A stretch of 64,000 nucleotides of DNA from Haloarcula vallismortis ATCC 29715 (GTDB lineage: Archaea > Halobacteriota > Halobacteria > Halobacteriales > Haloarculaceae), in contig NZ_AOLQ01000004.1 of assembly GCF_000337775.1 (NCBI RefSeq), positions 221,035 to 285,034 on the forward strand, written 5' to 3'. Made by a program: the position numbers and the translations under genes. This document shows, one piece after another, positions 1 to 9,429 of the stretch (positions within the stretch are counted from its first letter, which is position 1; every line of letters starts with the position of its first letter). The notes beneath the pieces were generated by a model. It was not told where the DNA came from. It did not search any database and was given only the letters and a program-made list of their open reading frames with translations.

Positions 1-1
1 G

Positions 2-28
2 GCTGGCACCGTCATCGTCGAGGAATAA
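2..28 (+). CDS. C-terminal tail of an upstream gene (partial)
   Basis: An open frame runs in from before the window and ends with a valine-rich tail (AGTVIVEE) and TAA. A run of seven T follows at 40-46. Only nine codons are visible, so no function can be given. The reading frame is inferred from its acidic end and the following T-run. Confidence 0.35.
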   Translation, partial: AGTVIVEE

Positions 29-35
29 CTGGCAA

Positions 36-47
36 TCTATTTTTTTG
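36..47 (+). terminator. T-rich transcription terminator
   Basis: TCTATTTTTTTGG follows the stop codon of the partial gene by about ten bases. Oligo-T runs after genes are typical archaeal termination signals. No hairpin is needed or seen. Confidence 0.35.
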
Positions 48-469
48 GCCTGCCTAGAAACCGATGCCTTTTTGTGTTTTAGGGTAGCCTAAACAATTGT
101 ATGCCGGACGAACAGGCCACATCGAGGCGGGATATCTGTCGCCGTAGCGAGTCGGGTACTGCCGTCCCTGTCGTCCGCGCAAACGCCGCCCGACAGGAGG
201 TGAGAGCCAGGACGTGACCGGGCACTGACCTGTCAGTCTCGACCATCTTTCGCGGCGACGACCACCGTGGGCATAGCCCGTCGCCGCACGCCACGAGCTT
301 TTCGTGTCTGTCCCGTGGGCGTCTCGCCCCAAGGACGCCCCATTTCAGGTCCTTCGCCGTGGACCACGCTGGAACCACTGATTCTCGGTAGCCGCCGGTA
401 GGCGCTGCGTCCGCACTGGTGTCATCTTCTCGGACAGACATTTTGGTTCCACCAGCCCTAGCACCGGGT
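47..469. other. Intergenic stretch without a convincing gene
   Basis: GC-rich DNA between the partial first gene and endonuclease III. Open frames exist on both strands, but their translations are arginine-rich and lack the acidic composition of haloarchaeal proteins. No RNA gene or repeat was recognised. Confidence 0.4.
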
Positions 470-1303
470 ATGCGCGACGAGGAACCAGCGGAGAACATCA
501 GCGGCGGGACCGCTGGCGGTGGTCAGTCGGCACCGTTCGACCCGGAAACGGCAGGAACGCGAGCTGAAACTATCGTCGACCGTCTCGGTGAACTGTACTG
601 GACGAAGACCTACGGCGGCCGGGACGCCTTCGAGTGTCTCGTCCGGACGGTTCTCAGTCAGAACACCACTGACAAGGTGAGCCAGCCGGCCCACGACGAA
701 CTGATGGCGCGGTACGGGAGCGACGGCGGGCCTGCGAGCGGTGGCGACACCGATGCAGATCTCGCCCGCGCGCTGGCCGACGCCGACCAGCCTGAACTCG
801 CCGAGACCATCTCCTCGGCCGGGCTGTACAACCAGAAATCCAAGCGCATTATCACACTGGCACAGCGTATCTGCGAGGAGTACGGCGGCGAGGATGGCTT
901 CGACGAGTTCGTCAGGGAGGGCGACCCCGATGAGGTTCGGTCGACGCTACTCGACATGAACGGCGTCGGCCCGAAGACCGCCGACTGCGTCCTGCTGTTC
1001 GCAGGCGGCCGTGGCGGCGTGTTTCCCGTGGACACGCACGTCCATCGCATCACCCGCCGGATGGGGCTGGCCCCGGCAGAGGCCGACCACGAGACCGTCC
1101 GTGAGTATCTGGAACGCGACGTGCCCGCAGCGAAGTGCGGCTTCGGCCACACCGCGATGATTCAGTTCGGCCGCGAGTACTGCTCGGCCAGAAAGCCGGC
1201 CTGTCTGGACGACCCCGACGCCTGTCCGCTCGCGGGCCACTGCGACCAGGTCGGCGTGTATCCGGCCTCCGGTGACGTTGTCGACCCATCGGAAACGGTC
1301 TGA
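470..1303 (+). CDS. nth: Endonuclease III (DNA glycosylase/AP lyase)
   Basis: Base-excision repair enzyme that removes oxidised pyrimidines and nicks the abasic site. The helix-hairpin-helix LLDMNGVGPKTADC supplies the catalytic lysine and VDTHVHRITRR the catalytic aspartate. A C-terminal cysteine set (C-X6-C-X6-C-X5-C) should bind a 4Fe-4S cluster; its middle spacing is wider than the usual two residues. The first in-frame start is GTG at 419, but ATG at 470 gives a protein beginning MRDEEPAEN and fits a short-leader haloarchaeal gene. The N-terminal 35 residues are acidic and poorly conserved. Monocistronic. Confidence 0.9.
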   Translation: MRDEEPAENISGGTAGGGQSAPFDPETAGTRAETIVDRLGELYWTKTYGGRDAFECLVRTVLSQNTTDKVSQPAHDELMARYGSDGGPASGGDTDADLARALADADQPELAETISSAGLYNQKSKRIITLAQRICEEYGGEDGFDEFVREGDPDEVRSTLLDMNGVGPKTADCVLLFAGGRGGVFPVDTHVHRITRRMGLAPAEADHETVREYLERDVPAAKCGFGHTAMIQFGREYCSARKPACLDDPDACPLAGHCDQVGVYPASGDVVDPSETV

Positions 1304-1423
1304 TACCATATTGTACGCTGTCAGTACTACTGCTGTGTGCTGGCGTAGACTCTCTCGTATCAGAGACCGAACTGAAGTACGTTTCAGGAAGACGTTTAGT
1401 TACCTGATAGTGACACGTTCCGT

Positions 1424-2734
1424 ATGCTCGGACCGGTATCCGACAGTGGATTAGTGCGCCGGTACTACCTGTACCGTGCCACGATTGCTGTCGGATTCAT
1501 AACACCTGTTTTCACCCTGTTTCTCCTGCGAACGCTGACCTTCACACAGGTCGGTGCCCTCTCAGCGACCTACTCAGCGTTCTCAGCCGTTGGCGAGATA
1601 CCAACAGGCTACGTCGGTGACAGGCTGGGGCGGCGAGCAAGTCTCCTCCTCAGCGTGTTTTTCACCGTTCTTTCTCTGACAGGCTTCATTTTCGCTTCGG
1701 GGTTCTTCTGGTATTGTCTGCTCTATCTCTTATGGGCGCTGGCACTGACATTTCGCTCAGGCAGTATGGATGCGTGGCTGTACGACATCCTCTCTGAACG
1801 ACTCGATAGCGGGCAGTTCAGCCACGTTCGTGGCCGGGGTGACGCAGTACAGAACTGGACCGCGGCAGTATCGATGGTTATCGGTGGCCTGCTGTACGGG
1901 CTGCACCCAACTTATCCGTTTATCGCTACGGTCGTTTTCAACAGCCTCGGCTCCCTTGCGCTGCTCTCACTGCCGAAGAATCGCCAGTACACTGACCGGG
2001 GTGGCGACAGCTGCTCCGGCGACCGTCTCGAGCCACTGGAAACGATCTCTGTCATCCGTACAGCTCTGGCTCGCCCGCCGCTCCGAGCGCTGGTCCTGTA
2101 CATCGGACTGTTCTATTCTGTCTTGGGCGTTGCTCACTCCTACGTCCAGCCCATGGTCGTCGAGACGTTGGGTCCGTACGCTGCCGGTATCGGCGTTCAG
2201 GTTCCTGCTGGAGGAGCGATTACGGCGGCACGAGCAGGTGAGGCCGGCGCGGCGCTTGCGCTTGGCCTGGGCGTGCTGTACGCCGCCATGACAGCCGTCT
2301 CATCGGCTGGCGGCTACTACGCCGGCGCAATTGAGGAACGGCTCGGCGTCCGCAAAGCCGTAATCGTCGTGCCAGCCCTGACGGCTGTCGTGCTCGTGGT
2401 CCCGCTGTGGATTGCGCTCGTGGCTCTCCCGGCCTTCGCGACGATGCGAACCGCAAAGCCGCTGGTCCAGCCGATTGCCAATGGGTATATTAGCGATCAT
2501 GTCGAGATGGCTGGGCGAGCAACGTTGCTTTCTGCGGTATCGATGTCGTATATGGGTCTCCGAGCACCACTGGCACTTGCTGCCGGAATGGTGGCAGATA
2601 CAACCACGGCGACCACAGCAGTTGCAGCGCTTGGCGGCCTGTTTCTCGCCGCTGGCGGCGCAGTCTGGCTGCTCGGGGAGATCGCCCCCGAGACAGCCAC
2701 CGCTTCGGGTGACAGGGCCAGCAAATCAGCGTGA
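1424..2734 (+). CDS. MFS transporter
   Basis: A 436-residue membrane protein with about twelve hydrophobic segments and the major-facilitator loop GYVGDRLGRRASLLLS between helices 2 and 3. The second half begins after a hydrophilic loop near residues 185-215 that holds a short Ser/Gly/Asp stretch. Substrate cannot be told from sequence; the family moves drugs, sugars or organic ions by proton coupling. It stands alone between endonuclease III and a convergent aldo/keto reductase. Confidence 0.8.
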   Translation: MLGPVSDSGLVRRYYLYRATIAVGFITPVFTLFLLRTLTFTQVGALSATYSAFSAVGEIPTGYVGDRLGRRASLLLSVFFTVLSLTGFIFASGFFWYCLLYLLWALALTFRSGSMDAWLYDILSERLDSGQFSHVRGRGDAVQNWTAAVSMVIGGLLYGLHPTYPFIATVVFNSLGSLALLSLPKNRQYTDRGGDSCSGDRLEPLETISVIRTALARPPLRALVLYIGLFYSVLGVAHSYVQPMVVETLGPYAAGIGVQVPAGGAITAARAGEAGAALALGLGVLYAAMTAVSSAGGYYAGAIEERLGVRKAVIVVPALTAVVLVVPLWIALVALPAFATMRTAKPLVQPIANGYISDHVEMAGRATLLSAVSMSYMGLRAPLALAAGMVADTTTATTAVAALGGLFLAAGGAVWLLGEIAPETATASGDRASKSA

Positions 2735-2845
2735 GACATCCAGCAGCAGTCTGTCGGGAGTTTCCACACCGTGGTTAGATAGAACTCTTCTGCGGGCGAG
2801 AAGTGAGCCCCTGACTATAACGGGCCCTGTCCGCTCGTGTCTCCG

Positions 2846-3877
2846 TCACTCCCTGTGACCCCACCGCTCCCCGTCGTCGCCGTACCGCGCACTCACGATG
2901 CGGTTGAACTGGTCGTCGGACAGCGAGATGTCGGCCGCCCCGACGTTCTCGTCGAGCTGGTCGACGGTGCGGGCGCCGACGATAGGGACGCAGGTGATGT
3001 CGGGCTGTTCGATGAGCCAGCGGAGCGCGACCTGCGCGGGCGTGGCGTCGAGTTCGTCCGCAACAGCACGGAGTTCGTCGAGCACGTGCCAGCCACGCTC
3101 GGAGAGGTAGAAGTCCTCGAAGCGGTCGGACAGCGAGCCGCGAGCGCCTTCCGGCCCCTCGAAGGCCGTCGGGTCGTCGTCGTCCGTGCGCTCGTACTTG
3201 CCCGTGAGGAAGCCGCCGGCCAGCGGCGAGTACGGACAGACAGCGATGTCTTGGTCGGCACAGACGTCGAGGTAGTCTTTCACGTCGTCGCGGTAGCCGG
3301 CGTGGAACAACGGTTGTGTCACCTCGAAGCGCTCGTAATCCTCGACGTCGCTTTTCCAGAGGGCCTTCGTTAGCTGCCAGGCGGCCATCGTCGACGCGCC
3401 GAGGTGATGGACCTTGCCCGCACGGACGAGGTCGTCGAGCGTCGACAGCGTCTCCTCGATGTCGCTGTGCTCGTCCCAGCGGTGGATGTAGTAGAGGTCA
3501 AGATAGTCCGTGTCGAGGCGGTCCAGCGTCCCCTCGATCTGTGCGCGGATGTGTTTGCGGCCCAGGCCCGAATCGTTGGGGCCGGGTTCGCCGCGGCCGT
3601 CGAAGGGGAAGTACACCTTCGAGGCGATGACGAAGTCCTCGCGGTCGTAGTCCTCCAGCCACTCGCCGATGTACTCTTCGCTAGTGCCGTTTGGGTTGCC
3701 GTAGACGTTGGCGGTGTCGATGAAGTTGATGCCCCGTTCCCACGCCGCGTCGAGCAGGTCGTGGGCTTCCTCGCGGTCGGTTTCGACGACGCCGCCGGTC
3801 TCCCGGCCGAAGCGCCACGTGCCGAAACACAGCTGTGACACTGTCGTCCCGGTCGAACCGAGTCTGGTGTATTCCAT
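2846..3877 (-). CDS. Aldo/keto reductase
   Basis: NADPH-dependent oxidoreductase of the AKR superfamily, about 343 residues. The start MEYTRLGSTGTTVSQLCFGTW is the classic AKR N-terminus. DTANVYG carries the catalytic Asp/Tyr, ASKVYF the lysine and YYIHRWD the histidine; the C-terminal VPIVGARTVDQLDENV is the cofactor loop. The open frame continues 58 codons upstream, but that extension has no family resemblance and the ATG at 3877 is chosen. The substrate is unknown. Confidence 0.9.
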   Translation of the reverse strand: MEYTRLGSTGTTVSQLCFGTWRFGRETGGVVETDREEAHDLLDAAWERGINFIDTANVYGNPNGTSEEYIGEWLEDYDREDFVIASKVYFPFDGRGEPGPNDSGLGRKHIRAQIEGTLDRLDTDYLDLYYIHRWDEHSDIEETLSTLDDLVRAGKVHHLGASTMAAWQLTKALWKSDVEDYERFEVTQPLFHAGYRDDVKDYLDVCADQDIAVCPYSPLAGGFLTGKYERTDDDDPTAFEGPEGARGSLSDRFEDFYLSERGWHVLDELRAVADELDATPAQVALRWLIEQPDITCVPIVGARTVDQLDENVGAADISLSDDQFNRIVSARYGDDGERWGHRE

Positions 3878-3939
3878 ATCGGGGCCACGACGGGCTAGCG
3901 GAAAAAGCGACGCGGTCCCGGCGAAGACTGTCCGGTACT

Positions 3940-4359
3940 CTACGGCCGCTTCACGGACGCCGTGACAATCAGCCCGGTCACCAGGAGAAACGCCGTCAGT
4001 GAGAGGTTCGGCACAGTCAGTCCAAGCACCCGATACTGTATCTGTGCACAACTGACCGCTCCGAGGCCGCAGGTCGTCTGGCTCACCTGCAGCCAGGAGT
4101 GATACGCGGCGATAGCGGCTCCCGGCACCGAAAGTGGGAGCGCCGTCCGGACGACGCCGGGGCGGCCTTCAACGGCGGCAACGCCGAGAACGACCACCAG
4201 CGGATACATGAGGATGCGCTGATACCAGCAGAGCCGGCAGGGCGTGAGTCCGAGACCCAGCGAGAGATAGAGGCTGCCGGCCGTCGCAACGGTCGCGACG
4301 ACAGTCGCGGCGGCCAGCAGGAATCGAGATCGGCCGGAGACGAATCGGAAGTCGACCAC
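3940..4359 (-). CDS. Disulfide bond formation protein, DsbB family
   Basis: Membrane quinone-linked thiol oxidase that regenerates a periplasmic-type disulfide donor. The protein has about four membrane helices, a CRLC motif after helix 1 with CWYQR-like context, and a second cysteine pair C-X6-C in the outer loop. I place the start at GTG 4359 because the family begins a few residues before the first helix. The long upstream extension would overlap the divergent gene at 4459. Start confidence is moderate. Confidence 0.8.
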   Translation of the reverse strand: MVDFRFVSGRSRFLLAAATVVATVATAGSLYLSLGLGLTPCRLCWYQRILMYPLVVVLGVAAVEGRPGVVRTALPLSVPGAAIAAYHSWLQVSQTTCGLGAVSCAQIQYRVLGLTVPNLSLTAFLLVTGLIVTASVKRP

Positions 4360-4458
4360 AGCGAAACTGACGACGGCCGGCAAAAAAGCGTTCCGAGACC
4401 CGCGTTGGGGTGGCTTGGCAACACTCGCTTTTTCAGTCCCGCCGCCGACAGCCAGCGT

Positions 4459-4761
4459 ATGCCCGACGATTCTGATCCCGAGGCGAACCTCGAACAGTGG
4501 AAGTCCGCGATGCAAGAAGAACACGCCGAGGCCATCTCGAACCCGGACCCCGACGAGTCCCATCAGATAGAGGGTGTGGCACAGGTCACGTATCGAGTGA
4601 CCTTCGACTACGACGCCGAGGACGACGCGCTCGAACGGGCAAGTGCGGAGGAGGTCGACGACCTGACCGACCCCGAACTGCTCTCCTGTGCGTGTGGCGT
4701 CCGCGGGATGACGCCCGCGGAAGCCAGAGAGCACATTGCTGCCGCTGTCGAGCGAGAATAA
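4459..4761 (+). CDS. Conserved haloarchaeal hypothetical protein
   Basis: A 100-residue acidic protein starting MPDDSDPEANLEQW. It contains a short cysteine pair (SCACGVRG) near residue 78 followed by a TPAEAREHI helix. No catalytic motif is evident. It is transcribed divergently from the DsbB gene and converges on the phosphoribosyltransferase gene. Confidence 0.65.
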   Translation: MPDDSDPEANLEQWKSAMQEEHAEAISNPDPDESHQIEGVAQVTYRVTFDYDAEDDALERASAEEVDDLTDPELLSCACGVRGMTPAEAREHIAAAVERE

Positions 4762-4780
4762 GCCGGTCCGAACTGCCGAC

Positions 4781-5329
4781 TCAGTCGTGGATGGTCACGC
4801 CGTCTTGGTCGACCGAGATATCGAGCAGACTGGTCACCTCGTAGTCGGTGTTGTCAAGGGCCGACTCGCCCTGTTTGCGGAAGACGACGACGATGTCCGA
4901 GATGTTCGCCCCGATGTCGTCGAGCGCCTCGCAGATGGAAGCCATCGTCCCGCCGGTCGAGAGCAGGTCGTCGACGATGAGCAGGTCGTCGCCCGCCTCG
5001 ATGTCGTTGATGAACATCTCCGACTCGGAGTAGCCGGTGGTCTTGTGCAGCGGGACCTCGTCTTCGAGCCCGTAGGAGCGCTTGCGGATGACCACGAGCG
5101 GGATATCCGTCTGGAGCGAGAGCGCGGTCGCGATGTGGATACCCATCGCTTCCGGTGCAACGATCTTGTCCACGTCGAGATCGGCCGCCCGTGTCACGCC
5201 GACGACGACCTCGCGGAGGAGTTCCGGCTCTAGCATCGGGACGCCGTTGCTGAGCGGGTGGACTAGGTAGGAGTATCCATCCTTGTCGATAATCGGGGCC
5301 TCGTGTAGCGACTCGCGGAGCTTCTCCAT
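4781..5329 (-). CDS. hpt: Hypoxanthine/adenine phosphoribosyltransferase (HGPRTase-like)
   Basis: Purine salvage enzyme joining a purine base to PRPP in the cytoplasm, 182 residues. The PRPP-binding signature is DDLLIVDDLLSTGGT near residue 125, with a flexible-loop region RKRSYGLEDEVPLHK before it. Length and the start MEKLRESLHEAP match the archaeal HGPRTase-like family. In haloarchaea this family has been annotated either as adenine or hypoxanthine specific, and the sequence does not settle which. A longer open frame upstream is a shadow of the crtI gene. Confidence 0.85.
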   Translation of the reverse strand: MEKLRESLHEAPIIDKDGYSYLVHPLSNGVPMLEPELLREVVVGVTRAADLDVDKIVAPEAMGIHIATALSLQTDIPLVVIRKRSYGLEDEVPLHKTTGYSESEMFINDIEAGDDLLIVDDLLSTGGTMASICEALDDIGANISDIVVVFRKQGESALDNTDYEVTSLLDISVDQDGVTIHD

Positions 5330-5426
5330 GCCTCCGTTACCTGAAGGGAGATAATAAACTGTTCGAGGGCGGGCCGTGGTGTGCGCCGATTCACGATGGC
5401 GGTGCGTTCGACAAAACTGAGCGGCC

Positions 5427-6950
5427 TCAGTCCGCCGTCGAGGCCGACCGGTCCCCGTTCGTCTCGAACGGGCTGTCCTCGATGATGTCCCGGGCGGTGT
5501 GTTCGCCGCTGATGAGACACATCGGCATCCCGATGCCGGGCGTCGTGTAGGCCCCGGTGTAGTAGAGTCCGTCAAGGCCGGCGCGGTGGCCGGGGCGGAG
5601 CGGCCCGGTCTGGAACAACGTGTGTGCCAGCCCGAGCGCCGTTCCCTGCGGGTCGCCGAAGCGGTCGGCGAACTCGCGGACACATGCCGTCTCCTCGACG
5701 ACGATGCGGTCCCGGAGGTCCACGCCGGTCTGTTCGGCGAGGTCGGAGAGCACGAACTCGCGGTACTCCTCGCGAATCTCGGGGCCGTCGTCCAGCCCCG
5801 GCGCGATGGGGACGAGGACGACGACGGCGTGGTGGCCGTCGGGAGCGACCGTCTCGTCGGTCTTGGACGTGACTGAGAGGTAATAGGCGGGGTCGTCGGG
5901 CCACGCCGGGCGGTCGAATATCTGCTCGAAGTGGCCGTCCCAGTCCGTCGGCAGGACCAGCGAGTGGTGGGCCAGCGGGTCTACGTCGCCCTCGACGCCG
6001 AGATACAGCATGAACGCCGACGGCGCGTACGTCTGGTCGTTCCAGTGATCCGGGTCGTGGTCACGAACGGCGGGATCGAGCAGATTCTGTTCGGTGTAGG
6101 CGGGGTTGGCGTTGCTGACCACGAGGTCGGAGGCGACGACGCCGTCCTCGGTGGTCAGTTCGAACTCCCCTGCCTCGCCGGCGATGTGCTGGACCTCGGT
6201 CCCTGTCTGAATTTCGACGCCGAGTTCGCGGGCCAGCGACCCGAGGCCGTCGACGACGCCGGCGATACCGCCTTCGGGGTAGAACACGTTCATGTTCAGG
6301 TCGACGTGGCTCATGATGCTGTACAGCGCCGGGGTGTTGTGTGGCGCGCCGCCCAGAAACACCAGCGTGTATTCGAGCAACTGGCGGAGCTTGGGGTGGT
6401 CGACGTAGCGGCTGACGTAGTCGTCCATCGAGCCAAAGAGCCGCGCCCGCGGCGCGAGCGGGAGCAGGTCGGTGTCGACGTAGTCACGCAGCCGTTCGCG
6501 ACCCTCGTAGACGACCCGCTCCATCGCCAGGTCGTAGTTCTGTTCGGCCCGTTCGAGATACTCGGCCAGCGCGTCGCCGGCCCCCTCCTCGTAGGACTCG
6601 AACACCTCGCGGGCGTTCTCGCGGTTCGGCCGCATCGTTACGCGGTCGCCGTCCTTCCAGAACACCCGGTACTGGGGGTCCAGCCGCTCCAGTTCGTAGT
6701 AGTCCGCGGGCTCGCGGTCGAAGTGGCCGAAGAATCGCTCGAACACGTCGGGCATCAGGTACCACGACGGACCGGTGTCGAACCGGAAGCCGTCGCGTTC
6801 GAGGACGCCCGCGTGGCCGCCGAGGCGGTCGTGGCGTTCGAGCAGTCGCACGTCGGCCCCGGCGTCGGCGAGATAGCACGCGGCGGAGAGGCCGCCGAAG
6901 CCGCCGCCGACGACGGTCACCGTTTGGTCGTGGGTGAGCCCATCACGCAT
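5427..6950 (-). CDS. crtI: Phytoene desaturase
   Basis: FAD enzyme of carotenoid synthesis that introduces double bonds into phytoene. The dinucleotide fold VVGGGFGGLSAACYLADAG opens the protein and the acidic end of the second strand (LLERHDRLGGHAG) follows. Family signatures FDTGPSWYLMPD near residue 57 and YYTGAYTTPGIGMPMCLISG near the C-terminus are present; 507 residues is normal. It lies divergent to the carotene dioxygenase gene, so the two probably supply retinal. A 3,4-desaturase (CrtD) role is the main alternative. Confidence 0.88.
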   Translation of the reverse strand: MRDGLTHDQTVTVVGGGFGGLSAACYLADAGADVRLLERHDRLGGHAGVLERDGFRFDTGPSWYLMPDVFERFFGHFDREPADYYELERLDPQYRVFWKDGDRVTMRPNRENAREVFESYEEGAGDALAEYLERAEQNYDLAMERVVYEGRERLRDYVDTDLLPLAPRARLFGSMDDYVSRYVDHPKLRQLLEYTLVFLGGAPHNTPALYSIMSHVDLNMNVFYPEGGIAGVVDGLGSLARELGVEIQTGTEVQHIAGEAGEFELTTEDGVVASDLVVSNANPAYTEQNLLDPAVRDHDPDHWNDQTYAPSAFMLYLGVEGDVDPLAHHSLVLPTDWDGHFEQIFDRPAWPDDPAYYLSVTSKTDETVAPDGHHAVVVLVPIAPGLDDGPEIREEYREFVLSDLAEQTGVDLRDRIVVEETACVREFADRFGDPQGTALGLAHTLFQTGPLRPGHRAGLDGLYYTGAYTTPGIGMPMCLISGEHTARDIIEDSPFETNGDRSASTAD

Positions 6951-7099
6951 AGCAGACGCTAGCGACTATGCCTGAAAAAGGGTTGTCTGGATTCTCAGGA
7001 CCTCATAACAGACACCGTCATAATTAATTCACTGGTCCGTTCTCAGTTCGCTGGAATCCCTTGTTTCGTTTATACTGAGCTTTTCCCTAGGGTCGCCGT

Positions 7100-8164
7100 A
7101 TGCGAACAATCAGCCTGGGGTCCGTCTGGAACCGGCACCGGGACACCGACCGTCACCCGTCGCTCTGGCTCTCACGGGCGAGCCTGCTGATTCTCGCCGT
7201 CGCCTTCGGTCTCCTCGGCGCTGTCGGTGTCAGGGTTCCCCTCCGTGCCCAGATGGTCGTGTACCTCGTCGGGATGGTCGCGCTCAATCTCCCGCATGGC
7301 GGCTACGAGCACTTCGAGAACCTCCGTCGCCGTCGCCCCTCCTTTCGCTGGCGATACGTCGCGGTGTATCTGGCGGCCATCGGCGGGTTCGTCGGCCTGT
7401 TCCTTGCCGCACCCGTTGCCGGCCTCGCGCTGGCCCTGACCGTCGCCATGGCGAAGGGTGGCCTTGGCGGCCTGCAGGTGCTGGCGGCCACGAGCGGCAC
7501 CGAGCACCTTCAGACACGGTTCCAGCGGGGGCTGGCGGCGGCCGTCCGGGGCGGCGCGGTGATGCTCGTCCCAATCGTGTTCTGGCCAGAGACGTTCCAC
7601 GCCTTCAGTTCGCTGATGGTCGGCCTCGTCGAACCCGGGGCACTCTCGGCGTACGCAGGCTCGTTCGACACGACCCGGCTCGTCATCGGGTCTGGCTACG
7701 GCCTCGCGCTGACAACGCACATCCTGCTGGGTTACGTGCGCGGCGGCGGCCGCTCCTGGCTCGTTGACGCGGGCGAGTCGCTGCTGCTGACGGCGTACTT
7801 CGCGTTCGTTCCGGTCCTCGTCGCCGTCGGCCTGTACTTCCCGTTCTGGTACTCCGCCAGACAGGTGGCGCGGACGGCGACCGTCGAGGACGAGCCGGTC
7901 GGCGACGAGCGCTGGGACCTGCTGGGCGGCGCGGACCCCTCGACTGTCGCATTGCGCGCCTGGGTCGTCCTCGTCGTCGGGGCGCTTGCCACCTTCGGCG
8001 TCCTCGTCGGCGTCTACTGGGCGTTCCCGAACCCGCTGGGCACGAGCGACCTACTCCCCGGCGCGGTGGCGTTCTGGAGTATGTTCATCAGTATCGTCGC
8101 GCTACCCCACATCGTCGTCGGGTCAGTCCTGGACCGGGACCGGGGTATCTGGTACGTGCCGTGA
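7100..8164 (+). CDS. Beta-carotene 15,15'-dioxygenase, Brp/Blh family
   Basis: Membrane iron enzyme that cleaves beta-carotene to retinal, the chromophore of rhodopsins. Histidines typical of the family occur in NLPHGGYEHFENL near residue 62 and IVALPHIVVGS at the C-terminus, among seven or so hydrophobic helices; 354 residues is the usual length. Divergent from crtI. An AT-rich stretch 20-60 bases upstream holds the promoter. No rhodopsin gene is in the window. Confidence 0.85.
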   Translation: MRTISLGSVWNRHRDTDRHPSLWLSRASLLILAVAFGLLGAVGVRVPLRAQMVVYLVGMVALNLPHGGYEHFENLRRRRPSFRWRYVAVYLAAIGGFVGLFLAAPVAGLALALTVAMAKGGLGGLQVLAATSGTEHLQTRFQRGLAAAVRGGAVMLVPIVFWPETFHAFSSLMVGLVEPGALSAYAGSFDTTRLVIGSGYGLALTTHILLGYVRGGGRSWLVDAGESLLLTAYFAFVPVLVAVGLYFPFWYSARQVARTATVEDEPVGDERWDLLGGADPSTVALRAWVVLVVGALATFGVLVGVYWAFPNPLGTSDLLPGAVAFWSMFISIVALPHIVVGSVLDRDRGIWYVP

Positions 8165-8242
8165 GGGCCCACTCCCGCGAAGGACTGTGACACCGACCCG
8201 CAGATGACTAGGTTTCTGTAGCTGGCGGACACCTGGAACGAT

Positions 8243-9421
8243 ATGTCCGAGCTGCGCCCTGTCCCGGTGACCGACTGTGAAGCCTGCCAGCGGATACTCC
8301 AGTACGCGTTTACGCCCGAAACGGGTCCGGTGACACCGGATTCAGACGGCGACTGGCCGCCGTCACTGTTCGACCAGCGAGGCCTTTACCACGACGATAG
8401 CCTCCGTGCGGTCTGCAAGCTCTACTATCTCGACACGACCGTTCGCGGCGCGGCGACGACGGTCGGCGGCCTCGGTGCGGTTGCGACGCCACCCGAACAA
8501 CGCGGACAGGGATACGCCGCCGACCTCTGTCGGCACGCACTGCGTGAGTATCGCGAGGCCGGCGTCGACTTCGTCACGCTCTGGCCGTTTTCGACCCCGT
8601 TCTACCGTCGTCTGGGCTGGGGCACGGCGAACACCTATCGGCGCTTCGACCTGCCGCCGTCGGCGCTTCCGGACTCCGACGTTGCTGGACAAATGGTCCG
8701 CCTTGACGCTGACGACTGGGAGCGGCTCCGTCAGGTCGAGACCGCGAGGACGCTCTCGCTCCGCCGCTCGGAAGCGTGGTGGCGCGAGCGGACGCTCGCC
8801 GACTGGGACGGCGGCGGCGTCCCGTACTGCTACGGCTACGAACGTGACGGGGACCTCCGTGGATATCTCGTGTACACTGTCGCGGACGATGCCGACCGCA
8901 CGCTCTCGGTTTCGAACTTCGCGGCCGTCGACGAGGAGGCCCGCCGCGCGCTGTTCGCATTTCTCGAGAATCACGGGGCACAGATCGAGCGCGTCACGCT
9001 CCAGCTGCCACCCGACGCCGACCTCCTCCACCGCGTCGACGACCCCGGCGCGGTCGACTGTACAGTCGAGTCCGGACCGATGGTTCGGCTCACCGACGTG
9101 GGGCATCTCGAACGTCTCGACTGGCCCGATAGTGACCTCGCCTGTACCCTCGCAATCAGTGATCCGCTGCTCGACCGCAACGACGGCCTGTTCGAACTGT
9201 CAGTGAACGGTGGCACCGCGACGGTCGACCCGCTTTCGTCCAGTGACTCGACGGCCGACGTGACCGTCGACATTGCGACCCTTTCCCAGCTGGCCGTCGG
9301 CACGCACGGCGTCGACGCCGCTGAACGCCTGTCCGGGCTGGAGATACGCGACGAGTCGGTTCGCGACCCGCTCGAAGACGTTTTCCAGCCCGAATCCGTC
9401 TATCTGGGCGAGTTCTTTTGA
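8243..9421 (+). CDS. GNAT N-acetyltransferase, Eis-like
   Basis: 392 residues. The N-terminal half has the acetyl-CoA loop VATPPEQRGQGYAADLC and the strand LWPFSTPFYRRLGW of Eis-type GNAT enzymes. The middle is a second GNAT-like domain, and the C-terminus (about 290-392) has the SCP2-like fold of the family (LSVNGGTATVD, then IATLSQLAVGT). Substrate is unknown; bacterial Eis acetylates amines. Monocistronic, converging on the CNNM-type gene. Confidence 0.8.
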   Translation: MSELRPVPVTDCEACQRILQYAFTPETGPVTPDSDGDWPPSLFDQRGLYHDDSLRAVCKLYYLDTTVRGAATTVGGLGAVATPPEQRGQGYAADLCRHALREYREAGVDFVTLWPFSTPFYRRLGWGTANTYRRFDLPPSALPDSDVAGQMVRLDADDWERLRQVETARTLSLRRSEAWWRERTLADWDGGGVPYCYGYERDGDLRGYLVYTVADDADRTLSVSNFAAVDEEARRALFAFLENHGAQIERVTLQLPPDADLLHRVDDPGAVDCTVESGPMVRLTDVGHLERLDWPDSDLACTLAISDPLLDRNDGLFELSVNGGTATVDPLSSSDSTADVTVDIATLSQLAVGTHGVDAAERLSGLEIRDESVRDPLEDVFQPESVYLGEFF

Positions 9422-9429
9422 ACGGGCCG

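Noticed and set aside
79..498. Open frame of 139 codons on the minus strand before endonuclease III
   Set aside because: Arginine- and serine-rich translation, not acidic, no motif; overlaps the start of nth.
5931..6962. 343-codon plus-strand frame opposite crtI
   Set aside because: Mirror frame of a GC-rich gene; translation is Val/Arg/His-rich without domains.
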